Shown here: positions 20,681-33,079 of the stretch, in pieces
Numbering within the stretch: the first letter of the stretch is position 1
How the letters are laid out: each line of letters begins with the position of its first letter
Assembly: GCF_964340395.1 (NCBI RefSeq)
Contig: NW_027554301.1
Location: 27,501-62,000, forward strand
DNA: 34,500 nt
Source of the DNA: Glandiceps talaboti
Taxonomy: Eukaryota > Hemichordata > Enteropneusta > Spengelidae
Direction: 5' to 3'
Notes under the pieces: generated by a model
The model's input: only the letters and a program-made list of their open reading frames with translations
Database searches by the model: none
Told to the model about the DNA's origin: nothing
Made by a program: the position numbers and the translations under genes

Positions 20681-23150
20681 CAAAAATAGGTGCAAACAAC
20701 TCAAAACCCGTCAAAACCGATCAAAACCTGTCAAAACCTTTCAAAACCGGTCCAAATCGGTCGAAAACCAAGTGAAAACTGGTCAAAACTGGTCCAAACC
20801 TGTCCAAACCTGTCAAAACTGGTCTAAATGGGTCGTAAAACTGTCAAAACTGGTCAAAACAAGTCAAAACCTGTCCAAGACCATTCAAAACCAGTCAAAA
20901 CCTGTCCAAACCTATCCAAAAACCATTTCTAAACCAGTTAAAACTGAGTCAAAACTGGTCAAATCCGGTCCAAAACCAATGCAAACAAGACAAAACCGAT
21001 CAAAACCTGTGCAAACCTGTGCAAACCTGTCCAAAACAATTCCAAACCAGTCAAAACCTTTCCGAACCAGTCCATAACCGATGTAAATGAGTCATAACCA
21101 GTCAAAACCAGTCAACACTGGTTTTAAACTGGTCAAAACAGATCAAAACTGGTCAAAACCTGTGCAAACATATCAAAACCGGTCCAAAACCTGTCCAAAC
21201 CGGTCCAAACCTGTCCAAAACCATTCCAAACCGGTCACAACCTGTCCAAACCTATGCAAACAAGACAAAAAAGGTCAAAACCTGTCCATACCGGTTTTAA
21301 ACCAGTCAAATCCGATCATAATTAGTTAAAACATAAACAATACTGTCAAAACCCGACCAAACCGCAAACCTGTCGACACCTGTCCAAACCTGTTCTGTAC
21401 AGGTTTAAATGAGTCAAAACCTGTGCAAACCTGTAAAAACGGTCCAAACCGGTCGAAAACCTATCCAAGGCGGACCAAAACTGGTGAAAATGAGTCAATA
21501 CCGGTCAAAACCTTCCAAATTGGTTATAAACAGGTCAAAACTGATCAAAACTGGTCAAAACCTGTCAAAACCGGTTCAAACTTGTCGAAACCCATCGAAA
21601 CCAGTCCAAAACTGGTGCAAACAAGTCAAAACCGATCAAAACCAGTCAACACAGGTTTAAAACCGGTCAAAACTGATCAAAACTGGTCAAAACCTGTCGC
21701 AAACCGGTTTAAAACAAGTGAAAACTGGTCAAAACCTGTGCAAACCTGTCAAACCGGTCCAAACCGGTCAAAAATCAAACAACTCAAAACCCGTCAAAAC
21801 CGATCAAAACTTGTCAAAACCAGTCCAAACCTTTCTAAACCGGTCTAAACCGGTCGAAAACCCATCCAAACATGTCCAAAATAGGTGCAAACAACTCTAA
21901 ACCCGTCAAAACCTGTCCAAACCTGTCCAAACCGGTCCAAACCGGTCAAAAACCCATCCAAACTGGTCCAAAACCAGTGCAAACAAGTCAAAACTGATCA
22001 AAACCAGTCAACACAGGTTTAAATCCGGTCAAAACTGATCAAAACTGGTCAAAACCTGTCGCAAACCGGTTTAAAACAAGTGAAAACTGGTCAAAACCTG
22101 TGCAAACCTGTCAAACCGGTCCAAAACGGTCAAAAATAGGTGCAAACAACTCAAAACCCGTCAAAACCGATCAAAACTTGTCAAAACCCGGTTCAAACTT
22201 GTCGAAATCTATCGAAACCAGTCCAAAACTGGTGAAAACAAGTCAAAACCGATCAAAACCAGTCAACACCGGTTTAAAACCAGTGAAAACTGGTCAAAAC
22301 CTTTCGCAAACCGGTTTAAAACCAGTTAAATCTGGTCAAAACCTGTGCAAACATGTCAAACCGGTCCAAACCGGTCAAAAACCAGTGCAAACAAGTCAAA
22401 ACTGATCAAAACCAGTCAACACTGGTTTTAAACCGGTCAAAACTGATCAAAACTGGTCAAAACCTGTCAAAACTGGTTCAAACCTGTCGAAACCTATCGA
22501 AACCAGTCCAAAACTGGTGCAAACAAGTCAAAACCGATCAAAACCAGTCAACACAGGTTTAAAATCGGTCAAAACTGATCAAAACTGGTCAAAACCTGTC
22601 GCAAACCGGTTTTAAACAAGTGAAAACTGGTCAAAACCTGTGCAAACCTGTCAAACCGGTCCAAAACGGTCAAAAATAGGTGCAAACAACTCAAAACCCG
22701 TCAAAACCGATCAAAACTTGTCAAAACCTGTCCAAACCTTTCAAAACCGGTCCAAACCGGTCGAAAACCAGTGCAAACAAGTCAAAACTGATCAAAATCA
22801 GTCAACACTGGTTTTAAATCGGTCAAAACTGATCAAAACTGGTCAAAACCTGTGCAAACATATCAAAACCGGTCCAAAACCTGTCCAAACCGGTCCAAAC
22901 CTGTCCAAAACCATTCCAAACCGGTCACAACCTGTCCAAACCGGTCCAAAACCATTGCAAACAAGACAAAAAAGGTCAAAACCTGTCCATACCGGTTTTA
23001 AACCAGTCAAATCCGATCATAATTAGTTAAAACATAAACAATACTGTCAAAACCCGACCAAACCGCAAACCGATCGACACCTGTCCAAACCTGTTCTGTA
23101 CAGGTTTAAATGAGTCAAAACCTGTGCAAACCTGTCCAAACGGTCCAAAC
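20681..23150 (+). repeat. Super-repeat block B, copy 2
   Basis: Partner of 9240-11640. It carries 21752-22113 (362 bp, including tcaaaaatcaaacaactc, ctttctaaaccggtc and gaaaacccatccaaacatg), absent at 10310. It lacks the 295-bp duplication. The 362-bp part is also present in the third copy at about 30069-30430, so the first copy most likely lost it. Confidence 0.85.
21314..21406 (+). repeat. Spacer/hairpin element 17 (S class)
   Basis: GTCGAC in the cctgtcgacacc form shared with element 7; perfect hairpin at 21386-21406; cctgtaaaaacggtcc follows. First landmark of the 8.3-kb super-repeat whose next copy starts at the hairpin 29703. Confidence 0.92.
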
Positions 23151-23187
23151 CGGTGGACACCTGTCCAAACCTGTTCTGTACAGGTTT
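23015..23187 (+). repeat. Spacer/hairpin element 18 (P class)
   Basis: CGATCG at about 23072; hairpins at 23087-23107 and 23167-23187. The following cctgtcagaattggttc at about 23342 is shared only with 31649. Confidence 0.92.
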
Positions 23188-24679
23188 AAATGAGTCAAAA
23201 CATGTGCAAACCTGTCCAAACGGTCCAAACCGGTCGAAAACCTATCCAAGGCGGACCAAAACTGGTGAAAATGAGTCAATATCGGTCAAAACCTTCCAAA
23301 TTGGTTATAAACAGGTGAAAACAGATCAAAACTGGTCAAAACCTGTCAGAATTGGTTCAAACCTGTCGAAACCTATCGAAACCATTCCCAAACTGGTGAA
23401 AACAAGTCAAAACTGATCAAAACCAGTCAATACCGGTTTAAAACCGGTCAAAACTGATCAAAACTAGTCAAACCTGTCCAAAATAGGTGCAAACAAGTCA
23501 AAACCGATCAAAACAAGTCAACACCGGTTTAAAACCGGTCAAACCTGATCAAAACTGGTCAAAATCTGTGCAAACCTGTCAAACCGGTCCAAACTGGTCA
23601 AAAATAGGTGCAAACATCTCAAAACCCGTCAAAACCGATCAAAACTTGTCAAAACCTGTCGTAAACCGGTTTAAACCTATCCAAACCTGTCCAAAATAGG
23701 TGCAAACAACTCAAAACCATTCAAAACCTGTCAAAACCTGTCAAAACCGGTCCAAACCGGTCCAAAACCTATCCAAACCTGTCCAAAACCAGTGCAAACA
23801 AGTCAAAACTGATCAAAACCAGTCAATACCGGTTTAAAACCGGTCAAAACTGATCAAAACTAGTCAAAACCTGTCAAAATCGGTTCAAACCTGTCGAAAC
23901 CTATCGAAACCAGTCCAAAACTGGTGCAAACAAGTCAAAACCGATCAAAACCAGTCAACACAGGTTTAAAACCGGTCAAAACTGATCAAAACTGGTCAAC
24001 ACCTGTGCAAACCTGTCAAACCGGTCCAAACCGGTCAAAAATAGGTGCAAACAACTCAAATCCCATCAAAACTTGTCAAAACCTGTCAAAACCTTTCAAA
24101 ACCGGTCCAAATCGGTCGAAAACCAAGTGAAAACTGGTCAAAACTGGTCCAAACCTGTCCAAACCTGTCAAAACTGGTCTAAATGTGTCGTAAAACTGTC
24201 AAAACTGGTCAAAACAAGTCAAAACCTGTCCAAGACCATTCAAAACCAGTCAAAACCTGTCCAAACCTATCCAAAAACCATTTTTAAACCAGTTAAAACT
24301 GAGTCAAAACTGGTCAAATCCGGTCCAAAACCAATGCAAACAAGTCAAAACCGATCAAAACCTGTGCAAACCTGTGCAAACCTGTCCAAAACAATTCCAA
24401 ACCAGTCAAAACCTTTCCGAACCAGTTCATAACCGATGTAAATGAGTCAAAACCAGTCAAAACCAGTCAACACTGGTTTTAAACAGGTCAAAACAGATCA
24501 AAACTGGTCAAAACCTGTGCAAACATATCAAAACCGGTCCAAAACCTGTCCAAACCGGTCCAAACCTGTCCAAAACCATTCCAAACCGGTCACAACCTGT
24601 CCAAACCGGTCCACAACCATTGCAAACAAGACAAAAAAGGTCAAAACCTGTCCATACCGGTTTTAAATCAGTCAAATCC

Positions 24680-24772
24680 GATCATAATTAGTTAAAACAT
24701 AAACAATACTGTCAAAACCCGACCAAACCGCAAACCGGTCGACACCTGTCCAAACCTGTTCTGTACAGGTTT
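24680..24772 (+). repeat. Spacer/hairpin element 19 (S class)
   Basis: GTCGAC; perfect hairpin at 24752-24772. The S arm here carries caacactggttttaaacagg instead of the aaaactttcaaaaccattcc form of elements 2, 3 and 9, so S arms themselves exist in two versions. Confidence 0.92.
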
Positions 24773-25960
24773 AAATGAGTCAAAACCTGTGCAAACCTGT
24801 CCAAACGGTCCAAACCGGTCGAAAACCTATCCAAGGCGGACCAAAACTGGTGAAAATGAGTCAATACCGGTCAAAACCTTCCAAATTGGTTATAAACAGG
24901 TGAAAACAGATCAAAACTGGTCAAAATCTGTCAAAACTGGTTCAAACCTATCGAAATCTATCGAAACCAGTCCAAAACTGGTGAAAACAACTCAAAACCA
25001 TTCGAAACCTGTCAAAACCTGTCAAAACCGGTCCAAACCGGTCCAAAACCTATCCAAACCTGTCCAAAACCAGTGCAAACAAGTCAAAACTGATCAAAAC
25101 CAGTCAATACCGGTTTAAAACCGGTCAAAACTGATCAAAACTAGTCAAAACCTGTCAAAATCGGTTCAAACCTGTCGAAACCTATCGAAACCAGTCCAAA
25201 ACTGGTGCAAACAAGTCAAAACCGATCAAAACCAGTCAACACAGGTTTAAAACCGGTCAAAACTGATCAAAACCAGTCAACACCTGTGCAAACCTGTCAA
25301 ACCGGTCCAAACCGGTCAAAAATAGGTGCAAACAACTCAAATCCCATCAAAACTTGTCAAAACCTGTCAAAACCTTTCAAAACCGGTCCAAATCGGTCGA
25401 AAACCAAGTGAAAACTGGTCAAAACTGGTCCAAACCTGTCCAAACCTGTCAAAACTGGTCTAAATGTGTCGTAAAACTGTCAAAACTGGTCAAAACAAGT
25501 CAAAACCTGTCCAAGACCATTCAAAACCAGTCAAAACCTGTCCAAACCTATCCAAAAACCATTTTTAAACCAGTTAAAACTGAGTCAAAACTGGTCAAAT
25601 CCGGTCCAAAACCAATGCAAACAAGTCAAAACCGATCAAAACCTGTGCAAACCTGTGCAAACCTGTCCAAAACAATTCCAAACCAGTCAAAACCTTTCCG
25701 AACCAGTCCATAACCGATGTAAATGAGTCAAAACCAGTCAAAACCAGTCAACACTGGTTTTAAACAGGTCAAAACAGATCAAAACTGGTCAAAACCTGTG
25801 CAAACATATCAAAACCGGTCCAAAACCTGTCCAAACCGGTCCAAACCTGTCCAAAACCATTCCAAACCGGTCACAACCTGTCCAAACCGGTCCACAACCA
25901 TTGCAAACAAGACAAAAAAGGTCAAAACCTGTCCATACCGGTTTTAAATCAGTCAAATCC

Positions 25961-26053
25961 GATCATAATTAGTTAAAACATAAACAATACTGTCAAAACC
26001 CGACCAAACCGCAAACCGGTCGACACCTGTCCAAACCTGTTCTGTACAGGTTT
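25961..26053 (+). repeat. Spacer/hairpin element 20 (S class)
   Basis: Tandem sister of element 19, 1281 bp downstream; perfect hairpin at 26033-26053. Beyond 26266 it continues into a different cassette order (cgatcaaaaccagtcaacacc). Confidence 0.92.
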
Positions 26054-27990
26054 AAATGAGTCAAAACCTGTGCAAACCTGTCCAAACGGTCCAAACCGGT
26101 CGAAAACCTATCCAAGGCGGACCAAAACTGGTGAAAATGAGTCAATACCGGTCAAAACCTTCCAAATTGGTTATAAACAGGTGAAAACAGATCAAAACTG
26201 GTCAAAATCTGTCAAAACTGGTTCAAACCTATCGAAATCTATCGAAACCAGTCCAAAACTGGTGAAAACAAGTCAAAACCGATCAAAACCAGTCAACACC
26301 GGTTTAAAACCAGTGAAAACTGGTCAAAACATTTCGCAAACCGGTTTAAAACCAGTTAAATCTGGTCAAAACCTGTGCAAACCTGTCAAACCGGTCCAAA
26401 CCGGTCAAAAATCAGTGCAAACAAGTCAAAACTGATCAAAACCAGTCAACACTGGTTTTAAACCGGTCAAAACTGATCAAAACTGGTCAAAACCTGTCAA
26501 AACCGGTTCAAACCTGTCGAAACCTATCGAAACCAGTCCAAAACTGGTGCAAACAAGTCAAAACCGATCAAAACCAGTCAACACAGGTTTAAAACCGGTC
26601 AAAACTGATCAAAACTGGTCAAAACCTGTCGCAAACTGGTTTAAAACAAGTGAAAACTGGTCAAAACCTGTGCGAACCTGTCAAACCGGTCCAAACCGGT
26701 CAAAAACCAAACAACTCAAAACCCGTCAAAACCGATCAAAACTTGTCAAAACCAGTCCAAACCTTTCAAAACCGGTCTAAACCGATCGAAAACCCATCCA
26801 AACATGTCCAAAATAGGTGCAAACAACTCAAAACCCGTCAAAACCTGTCCAAACCTGTCCAAACCGGTCCAAACCGGTCAAAAACCCATCCAAACTGGTC
26901 CAAAACCAGTGCAAACAAGTCAAAACTGATCAAAACCAGTCAACACAGGTTTAAAACCGGTCAAAACTGATCAAAACTGGTCAAAACCTGTCGCAAACCG
27001 GTTTAAAACAAGTGAAAACTGGTCAAAACCTGTGCAAACCTATCCAAAAACCATTTTTAAACCAGTTAAAACTGAGTCAAAACTGGTCAAATCCGGTCCA
27101 AAACCAATGCAAACAAGTCAAAACCGATCAAAACTTGTGTAAACCTGTGCAAACCTGTCCAAAACAATTCCAAACCAGTCAAAACCTTTCCGAACCAGTC
27201 CATAACCGATGTAAATGAGTCAAAACCAGTCATAAACATAAATAACAATACTGTCAAAACCCAACCAAACCGCAAACCGGTCGACACCTGTCCAAACCTG
27301 TTCTGTACATGTTTAAATGAGTCAAAACCTGTGCAAACCTGTAAAAACGGTCCAAACCGGTCGAAAACCTATCCAAGGCGGACCAAAACTGGTGAAAATG
27401 AGTCAATACCGGTCAAAACCTTCCAAATTGGTTATAAACAGGTGAAAACAGATCAAAACTGGTCAAAATCTGTCAAAACTGGTTCAAACCTATCGAAATC
27501 TATCGAAACCAGTCCAAAACTGGTGAAAACAAGTCACAACCGATCAAAATCAGTCAACACCGGTTTAAAACCAGTGAAAACTGGTCAAAACCTTTCGCAA
27601 ACCGGTTTAAAACCAGTTAAATCTGGTCAAACCCTGTGCAAACCTGTCAAACCGGTCCAAACCGGTCAAAAACCAGTGCAAACAAGTCAAAACTGATCAA
27701 AACCAGTCAACACTGGTTTTAAACCGGTCAAAACTGATCAAAACTGGTCAAAACCTGTCAAAACCGGTTCAAACCTGTCGAAACCTATCGAAACCAGTCC
27801 AAAACTGGTGCAAACAAGTCAAAACCGATCAAAACCATTCAACACAGGTTTAAAACCGGTCAAAACTGATCAAAACTGGTCAAAACCTGTCGCAAACCGG
27901 TTTAAAACAAGTGAAAACTGGTCAAAACCTGTGCAAACCTGTCAAACCGGTCCAAACCGGTCAAAAATCAAACAACTCAAAACCTTTCAA
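26033..27990 (+). repeat. 1261-bp tandem duplication, second copy partial
   Basis: Hairpins 26033 and 27294, arms 26547 and 27808, and words at 26650 and 27911 all step by 1261 bp. The second copy stops matching at about 27980, where ctcaaaacctttcaaaaccgatc leads into a P-type arm. Differences include aacatttcgc at 26328 against aacctttcgc at 27589. Confidence 0.85.
27231..27314 (+). repeat. Spacer/hairpin element 21 (S', truncated spacer)
   Basis: The left half of the spacer and most of its arm are missing: accagtca runs straight into taaacataaataacaatactg, with an extra taa. It continues cccaaccaaacc (others: cccgacc). Hairpin at 27294-27314 reads acatgttt on the right arm, one mismatch. 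Element 26 is the same in all three respects. Confidence 0.9.
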
Positions 27991-29702
27991 AACCGATCAA
28001 AACTTGTCAAAACCTGTCCAAACCTTTCAAAACCGGTCCAAACCGGTCGAAAACCAGTGCAAACAAGTCAAAACTGATCAAAATCAGTCAACACTGATTT
28101 TAAATCGGTCAAAACTGATCAAAACTGGTCAAAACCTGTGCAAACATATCAAAACCGGTCCAAAACCTGTCCAAACCGGTCCAAACCTGTCCAAAACCAT
28201 TCCAAACCGGTCCACAACCATTGCAAACAAGACAAAAAAGGTCAAAACCTGTCCATACCGGTTTTAAACCAGTCAAATCCGATCATAATTAGTTAAAACA
28301 TAAACAATACTGTCAAAACCCGACCAAACCGCAAACCGATCGACACCTGTCCAAACCTGTTCTGTACAGGTTTAAATGAGTCAAAACCTGTGCAAACCTG
28401 TCCAAACGGTCCAAACCGGTCGACACCTGTCCAAACCTGTTCTGTACAGGTTTAAATGAGTCAAAACATGTGGAAACCTGTCCAAACGGTCCAAACCGGT
28501 CGAAAACCTATCCAAGGCGGACCAAAACTGGTGAAAATGAGTCAATATCGGTCAAAACCTTCCAAATTGGTTATAAACAGGTGAAAACAGATAAAAACTG
28601 GTCAAACCCTATCAAAACTGGTTCAAACCTGTCGAAACCTATCGAAACCATTCCAAAACTGGTGAAAACAAGTCAAAACTGATCAAAACCGGTCAATACC
28701 GGTTTAAAACCGGTCAAAACTGATCAAAACTAGTCAAACCTGTCCAAAATAGGTGCAAACAAGTCAAAACCGATCAAAACAAGTCAACACCGGTTTAAAA
28801 CGGGTCAAACCTGATCAAAACTGGTCAAAATCTGTGCAAACCTGTCAAACCGGTCCAAACTGGTCAAAAATAGGCGCAAACAACTCAAAACCCGTCAAAA
28901 CCGATCAAAACTTGTCAAAACCTGTCGCAAACCGGTCCAAAACCTATCCAAACCGGTCCAAAACCAGTGCAAACAAGTCAAAACTGATCAAAACCAGTCA
29001 ATACCGGTTTAAAACCGGTCAAAACTGATCAAAACTAGTCAAAACCTGTCAAAATCGGTTCAAACCTGACGAAACCTATCGAAACCAGTCCAAAACTGGT
29101 GCAAACAATTTAAAACCGATCAAAACCAGTCAACACAGGTTTAAAACCGGTCAAAACTGATCAAAACTGGTCAACACCTGTGCAAACCTGTCAAACAGGT
29201 CAAAAACGGTCAAAAATAGGTGCAAACAACTCAAATCCCATCAAAACTTGTCAAAACCTGTCAAAACCTTTCAAAACCGGTCCAAATCGGTCGAAAACTA
29301 AGTGAAAACTGGTCAAAACTGGTCCAAACCTGTCCAAACCTGTCAAAACTGGTCTAAATGGGTTGTAAAACTGTCAAAACTGGTCAAAACTGGTCAAAAC
29401 CAGTCAAAACCTGTCCAAGACCATTCAAAACCAGTCAAAACCTGTCCAAACCTATCCAAAAACCATTTTTAAACCAGTTAAAACTGAGTCAAAACTGGTC
29501 AAATCCGGTCCAAAACCAATGCAAACAAGTCAAAACCGATCAAAACTTGTGCAAACCTGTGCAAACCTGTCCAAAACAATTCCAAACCAGTCAAAACCTT
29601 TCCGAACCAGTCCATAACCGATGTAAATGAGTCAAAACCAGTCATAAACATAAACAATACTGTCAAAACCCGACCAAACCGCAAACCGGTCGACACCTGT
29701 CC
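27991..29702 (+). repeat. P module followed by S arm, outside the named duplications
   Basis: No gene. P arm (with ggtccacaacc directly after ccattccaaacc, lacking the usual gtcacaacctgtccaaacc unit at about 28205), spacer 28281, then cassettes like 23.2-24.4 kb but shortened near 28930, then an S arm with ggttgtaaaactg (others: gtcgtaaaactg) at about 29363. Private variants such as aataggcgcaaac (28871), cctgacgaaacc (29067) and caatttaaaacc (29106) suggest a copy that has not recently been homogenised. Confidence 0.78.
28281..28453 (+). repeat. Spacer/hairpin element 22 (P class)
   Basis: CGATCG at about 28338; hairpins at 28353-28373 and 28433-28453. The two are joined by ccggtcgacacc, as in elements 4 and 10, not ccggtggacacc. 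Followed by aacatgtggaaacc, a private G (others: atgtgcaaacc). Confidence 0.92.
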
Positions 29703-29723
29703 AAACCTGTTCTGTACAGGTTT
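29643..29723 (+). repeat. Spacer/hairpin element 23 (S', truncated spacer)
   Basis: Same loss of the left spacer half as element 21, but without the extra taa, with cccgacc and an intact hairpin at 29703-29723. It therefore looks like the earlier state from which elements 21 and 26 were derived. Confidence 0.9.
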
Positions 29724-31321
29724 AAATGAGTCAAAACCTGTGCAAACCTGTCCAAACGGTCCAAATCGGTCGAAAACCTATCCAAGGCGGACCAAAACTG
29801 GTGAAAATGAGTCAATACCGGTCAAAACCTTCCAAATTGGTTATAAACAGGTCAAAACTGATCAAAACTGGTCAAAACCTGTCAAAACCGGTTCAAACTT
29901 GTCGAAACCTATCGAAACCAGTCCAAAACTGGTGCAAACAAGTCAAAACCGATCAAAACCAGTCAACACAGGTTTAAAACCGGTCAAAACTGATCAAAAC
30001 TGGTCAAAACCTGTCGCAAACCGGTTTAAAACAAGTGAAAACTGGTCAAAACCTGTGCAAACCTGTCAAACCGGTCCAAACCGGTCAAAAATCAAACAAC
30101 TCAAAACCCGTCAAAACCGATCAAAACTTGTCAAAACCAGTCCAAACCTTTCTAAACCGGTCTAAACCGGTCGAAAACCCATCCAAACATGTCCAAAATA
30201 GGTGCAAACAACTCTAAACCCGTCAAAACCTGTCCAAACCTGTCCAAACCGGTCCAAACCGGTCAAAAACCCATCCAAACTGGTCCAAAACCAGTGCAAA
30301 CAAGTCAAAACTGATCAAAACCAGTCAACACAGGTTTAAATCCGGTCAAAACTGATCAAAACTGGTCAAAACCTGTCGCAAACCGGTTTAAAACAAGTGA
30401 AAACTGGTCAAAACCTGTGCAAACCTGTCAAACCGGTCCAAAACGGTCAAAAATAGGTGCAAACAACTCAAAACCCGTCAAAACCGATCAAAACTTGTCA
30501 AAACCCGGTTCAAACTTGTCGAAATCTATCGAAACCAGTCCAAAACTGGTGAAAACAAGTCAAAACCGATCAAAACCAGTCAACACCGGTTTAAAACCAG
30601 TGAAAACTGGTCAAAACCTTTCGCAAACCGGTTTAAAACCAGTTAAATCTGGTCAAAACCTGTGCAAACATGTCAAACCGGTCCAAACCGGTCAAAAACC
30701 AGTGCAAACAAGTCAAAACTGATCAAAACCAGTCAACACTGGTTTTAAACCGGTCAAAACTGATCAAAACTGGTCAAAACCTGTCAAAACTGGTTCAAAC
30801 CTGTCGAAACCTATCGAAACCAGTCCAAAACTGGTGCAAACAAGTCAAAACCGATCAAAACCAGTTAACACAGGTTTAAAATCGGTCAAAACTGATCAAA
30901 ACTGGTCAAAACCTGTCGCAAACCGGTTTTAAACAAGTGAAAACTGGTCAAAACCTGTGCAAACCTGTCAAACCGGTCCAAAACGGTCAAAAATAGGTGC
31001 AAACAACTCAAAACCCGTCAAAACCGATCAAAACTTGTCAAAACCTTTCAAAACCGGTCCAAACCGGTCGAAAACCAGTGCAAACAAGTCAAAACTGATC
31101 AAAATCAGTCAACACTGGTTTTAAATCGGTCAAAACTGATCAAAACTGGTCAAAACCTGTGCAAACATATCAAAACCGGTCCAAAACCTGTCCAAACCGG
31201 TCCAAACCTGTCCAAAACCATTCCAAACCGGTCACAACCTGTCCAAACCGGTCCAAAACCATTGCAAACAAGACAAAAAAGGTCAAAACCTGTCCATACC
31301 GGTTTTAAACCAGTCAAATCC

Positions 31322-31494
31322 GATCATAATTAGTTAAAACATAAACAATACTGTCAAAACCCGACCAAACCGCAAACCGATCGACACCTGTCCAAACCTG
31401 TTCTGTACAGGTTTAAATGAGTCAAAACCTGTGCAAACCTGTCCAAACGGTCCAAACCGGTGGACACCTGTCCAAACCTGTTCTGTACAGGTTT
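31322..31494 (+). repeat. Spacer/hairpin element 24 (P class)
   Basis: CGATCG at about 31379; perfect hairpins at 31394-31414 and 31474-31494, joined by ccggtggacacc. Sister of element 18 at +8307 bp. Confidence 0.92.
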
Positions 31495-32986
31495 AAATGA
31501 GTCAAAACATGTGCAAACCTGTCCAAACGGTCCAAACCGGTCGAAAACCTATCCAAGGCGGACCAAAACTGGTGAAAATGAGTCAATATCGGTCAAAACC
31601 TTCCAAATTGGTTATAAACAGGTGAAAACAGATCAAAACTGGTCAAAACCTGTCAGAATTGGTTCAAACCTGTCGAAACCTATCGAAACCATTCCCAAAC
31701 TGGTGAAAACAAGTCAAAACTGATCAAAACCAGTCAATACCGGTTTAAAACCGGTCAAAACTGATCAAAACTAGTCAAACCTGTCCAAAATAGGTGCAAA
31801 CAAGTCAAAACCGATCAAAACAAGTCAACACCGGTTTAAAACCGGTCAAACCTGATCAAAACTGGTCAAAATCTGTGCAAACCTGTCAAACCGGTCCAAA
31901 CTGGTCAAAAATAGGTGCAAACATCTCAAAACCCGTCAAAACCGATCAAAACTTGTCAAAACCTGTCGCAAACCGGTTTAAACCTATCCAAACCTGTCCA
32001 AAATAGGTGCAAACAACTCAAAACCAGTCAAAACCTGTCAAAACCTGTCAAAACCGGTCCAAACCGGTCCAAAACCTATCCAAACCTGTCCAAAACCAGT
32101 GCAAACAAGTCAAAACTGATCAAAACCAGTCAATACCGGTTTAAAACCGGTCAAAACTGATCAAAACTAGTCAAAACCTGTCAAAATCGGTTCAAACCTG
32201 TCGAAACCTATCGAAACCAGTCCAAAACTGGTGCAAACAAGTCAAAACCGATCAAAACCAGTCAACACAGGTTTAAAACCGGTCAAAACTGATCAAAACT
32301 GGTCAACACCTGTGCAAACCTGTCAAACCGGTCCAAAACGGTCAAAAATAGGTGCAAACAACTCAAATCCCATCAAAACTTGTCAAAACCTGTCAAAACC
32401 TTTCAAAACCGGTCCAAATCGGTCGAAAACCAAGTGAAAACTGGTCAAAACTGGTCCAAACCTGTCCAAACCTGTCAAAACTGGTCTAAATGTGTCGTAA
32501 AACTGTCAAAACTGGTCAAAACAAGTCAAAACCTGTCCAAGACCATTCAAAACCAGTCAAAACCTGTCCAAACCTATCCAAAAACCATTTTTAAACCAGT
32601 TAAAACTGAGTCAAAACTGGTCAAATCCGGTCCAAAACCAATGCAAACAAGTCAAAACCGATCAAAACCTGTGCAAACCTGTGCAAACCTGTCCAAAACA
32701 ATTCCAAACCAGTCAAAACCTTTCCGAACCAGTCCATAACCGATGTAAATGAGTCAAAACCAGTCAAAACCAGTCAACACTGGTTTTAAACAGGTCAAAA
32801 CAGATCAAAACTGGTCAAAACCTGTGCAAACATATCAAAACCGGTCCAAAACCTGTCCAAACCGGTCCAAACCTGTCCAAAACCATTCCAAACCGGTCAC
32901 AACCTGTCCAAACCGGTCCACAACCATTGCAAACAAGACAAAAAAGGTCAAAACCTGTCCATACCGGTTTTAAATCAGTCAAATCC

Positions 32987-33079
32987 GATCATAATTAGTT
33001 AAAACATAAACAATACTGTCAAAACCCGACCAAACCGCAAACCGGTCGACACCTGTCCAAACCTGTTCTGTACAGGTTT
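32987..33079 (+). repeat. Spacer/hairpin element 25 (S class)
   Basis: GTCGAC; perfect hairpin at 33059-33079. It is equivalent to both elements 19 and 20, because the 1281-bp duplication is absent here. Confidence 0.92.

Larger units (their letters stand above)
23705..26266 (+). repeat. 1281-bp tandem duplication
   Basis: Copies 23705-24985 and 24986-26266: 23924 with 25205, 24442 with 25723, spacers 24680 with 25961, hairpins 24752 with 26033. The rare start word aacaactcaaaaccattc occurs at both left edges (second copy then cgaaacc instead of caaaacc). Both copies carry ctaaatgtgtcgt (others: atgggtcgt) and ggttttaaatcag before the spacer. The related region at 32.0-33.3 kb has one copy. 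Confidence 0.92.
21386..27474 (+). repeat. 8.3-kb super-repeat block C, copy 1 (partner 29703-34500)
   Basis: Offsets are 8317 bp (hairpin 21386 with 29703; 22353 with 30670), then 8307 bp (23087 with 31394; 24752 with 33059), then 7026 bp (26033 with 33059; 27294 with 34320). The 10-bp step is one monomer (ctgtccaaac, present near 22730 and missing near 31040). The 1281-bp step is the tandem duplication at 23705-26266, which the second copy does not have. Confidence 0.9.
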
